Source: Candidatus Moraniibacteriota bacterium | Lineage (GTDB): Bacteria; Patescibacteriota; Minisyncoccia; Moranbacterales; GCA-2747515 | Reading direction: 5' to 3' | Length of the DNA: 6,787 nucleotides | Assembly (NCBI GenBank): GCA_027031945.1 | Contig: JALVPE010000014.1 | Location: 1 to 6,787, forward strand | Part shown: in pieces, positions 4,401 to 6,787 of the stretch | Layout of the letters: each line of letters begins with the position of its first letter | Position numbering within the stretch: position 1 is the stretch's first letter | Position numbers and translations under genes: made by a program | Notes under the pieces: model-generated | Databases searched by the model: none | The model's input: only the letters and a program-made list of their open reading frames with translations | What the model was told of the DNA's origin: nothing

Positions 4401-6518
4401 ATGGCTATACACAAAATTAAAAAAAGAAATGGAACAATTGTTGATTTTGATATAAAAAAAATAGAAAATGCTATAAAAAAAGCAGGTCTAGCAACAGCTC
4501 CCACAAAAAAATTAGAATCTAAGAAAATAGCAAAAGATGTAGAAAAAGAGTTAACCAAAAGATTTACTGATGAAATACCTAGCGTAGAAGAAGTACAAGA
4601 TGTCGTGGAAGAGTCTTTAATAAAGAACAACTACCCTAAAGTTGCAAAAAACTATATTTTATATAGACAAAAGCGTTCTGAAGCCAGGGAAGACAAAAAC
4701 GTAATGGTAGATGTAGAAAAAACAATGAGCGAATATTTGGATCAATTAGATTGGCGTGTAAATGCAAATTCTAATCAAGGATATTCTTTGGGTGGTATGA
4801 TTTTAAATACAGCAGGAAAAGTAACGGCAAATTATTGGCTTTCACACATTTATCCAAGGGCAATTGGAGAAGCGCACCGTAATGCAGATATACACATACA
4901 TGATTTAGACATGTTTAGTGGATATTGTGCCGGCTGGAGTCTTAGAGCACTTCTTGAAGAAGGTTTTAATGGAGTATCAAATAAAGTAGAATCAAATCCA
5001 CCAAAACATTTATCCAGTGCGGTTTCTCAAATGGTTAACTTTTTAGGTACATTACAAAATGAATGGGCAGGGGCACAGGCTTTTTCCAGTTTTGATACTT
5101 ATTTAGCGCCATTTGTAAAGAAAAAAGAAATAGAAATTCGTGATGCAATTAAAAAATATAATATGGAATTTGCATCTGAAGAAGATAAAGAAACTTATAT
5201 AAACGATACATTGTATAAATATGTATATCAAAACATTCAGTCTTTTGTTTTTAATTTAAATATTCCTTCAAGATGGGGAACACAAACACCTTTTACGAAT
5301 ATTACTCTTGACTGGGTTTGTCCGGATGATTTAAAAGATAAAACTTTGCTTTTAGGGGGGAAGCCTTTTAGTCATACTTATGGAGAGTTAGAAAAAGAAA
5401 TGGACATTATAAATCGTGCTTTTATAGAAGTGATGATGGCAGGGGATTCTAAGGGACGAACTTTTACATTTCCAATCCCTACTTACAATATAACCAAAGA
5501 TTTTGATTGGAATGATCCTAAAGTATTACCATTATTTGAAATGACAGCAAAATATGGTACGCCATATTTTCAAAACTTCATTAATTCTGATTTAAATCCT
5601 GGAGATGTGCGATCAATGTGTTGTAGATTACAGTTAGATTTAAAGGAATTAAGAAAGCGTGGTGGAGGTTTGTTTGGTTCGGCAGAAATGACAGGCTCAA
5701 TAGGAGTTGTAACTATAAACATGGCAAGAATTGGTAAAACATGTCAAGGAAATAAAAAGGCTTATTTTGCAAGAATTGAAAAATTGATGGAATTAGCAAA
5801 GGCTTCTTTGGAGATAAAAAGGACAGTGATAGAAAAATGGATGGAAAGAGGATTGTTTCCTTATACAAAACGATATTTAGGTAAGCTAGACAGTCATTTT
5901 TCCACAATTGGCATAAATGGCGTGAATGAAGCAATAAGAAATTTTACACAAGATAAAGAAAATATCACAACGGAATTTGGACAGGAATTTGCAAAAGAAA
6001 CTATGAGATTTATAAGAGAAAAGATGTCAGAATTTCAAGAAGAAACGGGTAATCTATACAATCTAGAAGCTACTCCAGGAGAAGGAACGACTTATAGATT
6101 TGCTAAAGAAGACAAAAAACAATATGAGGATATCATACAAGCAGGAACAGAAGAAGCTCCTTATTATACAAACTCTACTCAATTACCTGTAGGTTATACT
6201 GATGATATTTTTGAAGCATTAGACTTACAAGAAGAATTACAATCAATGTATACAGGAGGAACAGTTCTTCATGGATATATGAGTGAGAAAATTAGCTCGG
6301 GAGAGTCTTGTGCAAATCTAGTAAAAAAGATTTTGACCAATTACAAATTACCTTATATCACCATTACGCCAACATTTTCAATTTGTCCAAAACATGGATA
6401 TCTAGCAGGAGAGTATGATTTTTGTCCAAAATGTGACGCTGAGATAGGCATTAAAAATGAAAGTTGTTGTGACAGTGAATTTCGTAGAAGATATGAAAGT
6501 ACAGAAGCTGAAAAATAA
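4401..6518 (+). CDS. nrdD: anaerobic ribonucleoside-triphosphate reductase, catalytic part lacking the glycyl-radical loop
   Basis: 705 residues. NrdD reduces ribonucleoside triphosphates to dNTPs without oxygen, using a glycyl radical made by the activase NrdG. Residues 3-90 are an ATP-cone (KIKKRNGTIVDFD...KIENAIKKA), the dATP/ATP activity switch. The catalytic barrel follows: GYSLGGMILN, HIHDLDMFSGYCAGWSL (C176, thiyl candidate), SMCCRLQLD (C407/C408) and GSIGVVTINMARIG (N440), corresponding to the two cysteines and Asn known from T4 NrdD. The C-terminal zinc site reads CPKHG...CPKC (C662, H665, C675, C678). In the family the glycyl-radical loop RVxGY follows the zinc site in the same chain; here the protein ends 27 residues after C678 without it. 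A frame starting at 6665 supplies that loop. No SD precedes the ATG at 4401. Regulation may involve the NrdR-like box, the DnaA boxes and the leader hairpin. Confidence 0.93.
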   Translation: MAIHKIKKRNGTIVDFDIKKIENAIKKAGLATAPTKKLESKKIAKDVEKELTKRFTDEIPSVEEVQDVVEESLIKNNYPKVAKNYILYRQKRSEAREDKNVMVDVEKTMSEYLDQLDWRVNANSNQGYSLGGMILNTAGKVTANYWLSHIYPRAIGEAHRNADIHIHDLDMFSGYCAGWSLRALLEEGFNGVSNKVESNPPKHLSSAVSQMVNFLGTLQNEWAGAQAFSSFDTYLAPFVKKKEIEIRDAIKKYNMEFASEEDKETYINDTLYKYVYQNIQSFVFNLNIPSRWGTQTPFTNITLDWVCPDDLKDKTLLLGGKPFSHTYGELEKEMDIINRAFIEVMMAGDSKGRTFTFPIPTYNITKDFDWNDPKVLPLFEMTAKYGTPYFQNFINSDLNPGDVRSMCCRLQLDLKELRKRGGGLFGSAEMTGSIGVVTINMARIGKTCQGNKKAYFARIEKLMELAKASLEIKRTVIEKWMERGLFPYTKRYLGKLDSHFSTIGINGVNEAIRNFTQDKENITTEFGQEFAKETMRFIREKMSEFQEETGNLYNLEATPGEGTTYRFAKEDKKQYEDIIQAGTEEAPYYTNSTQLPVGYTDDIFEALDLQEELQSMYTGGTVLHGYMSEKISSGESCANLVKKILTNYKLPYITITPTFSICPKHGYLAGEYDFCPKCDAEIGIKNESCCDSEFRRRYESTEAEK

Positions 6519-6536
6519 ACCACATTGGCAATTAAA

Positions 6537-6598
6537 TGTCATTCTGGATTTGTTTCAGAATCTAAACAAAAGGTTTTGAAATTAAGTCTAGAATGACA
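6537..6598. repeat. 62-bp repeat-like palindromic element between the two nrdD pieces
   Basis: The ends TGTCATTCTGGA (6537-6548) and TCTAGAATGACA (6587-6598) are inverted repeats matching at 11 of 12 positions. Inside, TTTGTTT (6549-6555) pairs with AAACAAA (6564-6570), and ATTCTG/CAGAAT (6541-6546 with 6556-6561) gives an alternative stem. This resembles the small repetitive palindromes (TCATTCTG...CAGAATGA type) dispersed in many bacterial genomes. Only one copy is in this window, so repetition in the genome is inferred. Confidence 0.55.
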
Positions 6599-6600
6599 AA

Positions 6601-6629
6601 CCTGCCTACGCATAAAGCTACGACAGGCG
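6601..6629. repeat. GC-rich hairpin motif, repeat-like
   Basis: CCTGCC (6601-6606) and GACAGG (6622-6627) form a 6-bp stem with one mismatch around TACGCATAAAGCTAC. Its GC content is far above the surroundings. CCTGCC...GGCAGG elements of this kind are often interspersed repeats. It is directly joined to the preceding palindromic element, so the two may be one composite repeat. Confidence 0.45.
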
Positions 6630-6664
6630 AAGAAAAAAATAATTAATTAAGTAAAAACAAACAT

Positions 6665-6787
6665 ATGGCATCACAAAAGATCCAAATGAACGAGGGGGAA
6701 CGAACACGCTGCGAAGTGTGGACACGAGTAATGGGGTATTTTCGCCCAGTATCATTTTTTAACACTGGTAAAAAATCAGAACATTAT
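6665..6787 (+). CDS. separate glycyl-radical C-terminal piece of NrdD, partial at the right edge
   Basis: 41 residues are visible before the window ends. ERTRCEVWTRVMGYFRPV and FNTGKKSEH match the extreme C terminus of NrdD proteins, where the Gly of RVxGY (here G24) carries the stable radical and the loop inserts into the catalytic barrel. The ATG at 6665 is the first start after an in-frame stop at 6644-6646; Met8 is the only other nearby option. There is no SD. The frame differs from that of the large nrdD gene, and several stops lie between, so simple read-through cannot join them. By analogy with GrcA/YfiD, a small spare glycyl-radical subunit for pyruvate formate-lyase, this chain probably docks onto the 705-residue protein. 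A decayed gene split by repeat insertion, or a sequencing problem, are alternatives. Confidence 0.8.
   Translation, partial: MASQKIQMNEGERTRCEVWTRVMGYFRPVSFFNTGKKSEHY

Noticed and set aside
4388..4630. Minus-strand reading frame over the nrdD 5' end
   Set aside because: It lies opposite the ATP-cone coding sequence; its Ser/Phe-rich peptide is typical of the complement of Lys/Glu-rich codons.
4401..6518. UGA recoding (Gly or Trp) as in some Patescibacteria
   Set aside because: The long genes contain no in-frame TGA, use TGG for Trp and GGN for Gly, and end normally at TAA.
6519..6664. Simple frameshift or readthrough linking nrdD to the radical domain
   Set aside because: The frames differ and stops occur between them (6516, 6594 in the nrdD frame; 6644 in the radical-domain frame), with repeat-like DNA in the gap. 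One sequencing error would not repair it.
4401..6787. Split intein joining the two NrdD pieces
   Set aside because: Neither the C-terminal 27 residues of the large chain nor the N terminus of the small one shows intein blocks, and both extensions are far too short.

Overview
The window is AT-rich bacterial chromosomal DNA. It carries three tRNA genes without an encoded CCA end, the housekeeping pair rbfA-nrnA, and an anaerobic (class III) ribonucleotide reductase. The standard code fits: no reading frame needs UGA as a sense codon. Most genes start without a visible Shine-Dalgarno (SD) site. The gene set and the repeat style are compatible with an anaerobic, small-genome lineage such as a Patescibacteria/CPR member or an AT-rich Firmicutes relative. 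This placement is a weak inference.

Left part (1-1800): a possible partial gene runs off the left edge on the minus strand. A consensus sigma-70 promoter then drives a secreted 3D-domain (cell-wall type) protein on the plus strand. A bidirectional terminator separates it from a two-gene minus-strand cassette: a small winged-helix-like protein and a membrane-anchored zinc-ribbon protein, both with unusually strong SD sites. Next come tRNA-Leu(UAA) and tRNA-Cys(GCA), which share a promoter and a terminator.

Middle (1776-3388): nrnA and rbfA lie on the minus strand, preceded by tRNA-Arg(CCU) and a perfect-consensus promoter that fires leftward, away from the long intergenic region.

Intergenic region (about 3390-4400): about 1 kb without a gene. 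It holds ten copies of a 16-bp palindrome, TGTTCCACGTGGAACA or a one-base variant, which is the chromosomal ParB-binding parS sequence. The copies recur every 61-63 bp, close to six helical turns. Two DnaA-box-like 9-mers, a good NrdR-box match, a promoter and a terminator-like hairpin follow, in front of nrdD. Transcription flanking the region is divergent. I read it as an iterated centromere (ParB loading array), possibly beside the chromosomal replication origin.

Right part (4401-6787): nrdD encodes the ATP-cone, the catalytic barrel and the zinc site of anaerobic ribonucleotide reductase, but stops before the glycyl-radical loop. That loop (RVMGY) begins in a separate downstream frame that runs off the right edge. 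The two are separated by 146 bp containing repeat-like hairpins. The enzyme therefore appears to be split into a catalytic subunit and a small radical-bearing subunit.

The two most noteworthy things are the helically phased parS array and the split nrdD. Their adjacency puts dNTP synthesis next to the segregation locus and possibly the origin, with putative NrdR and DnaA sites in between.
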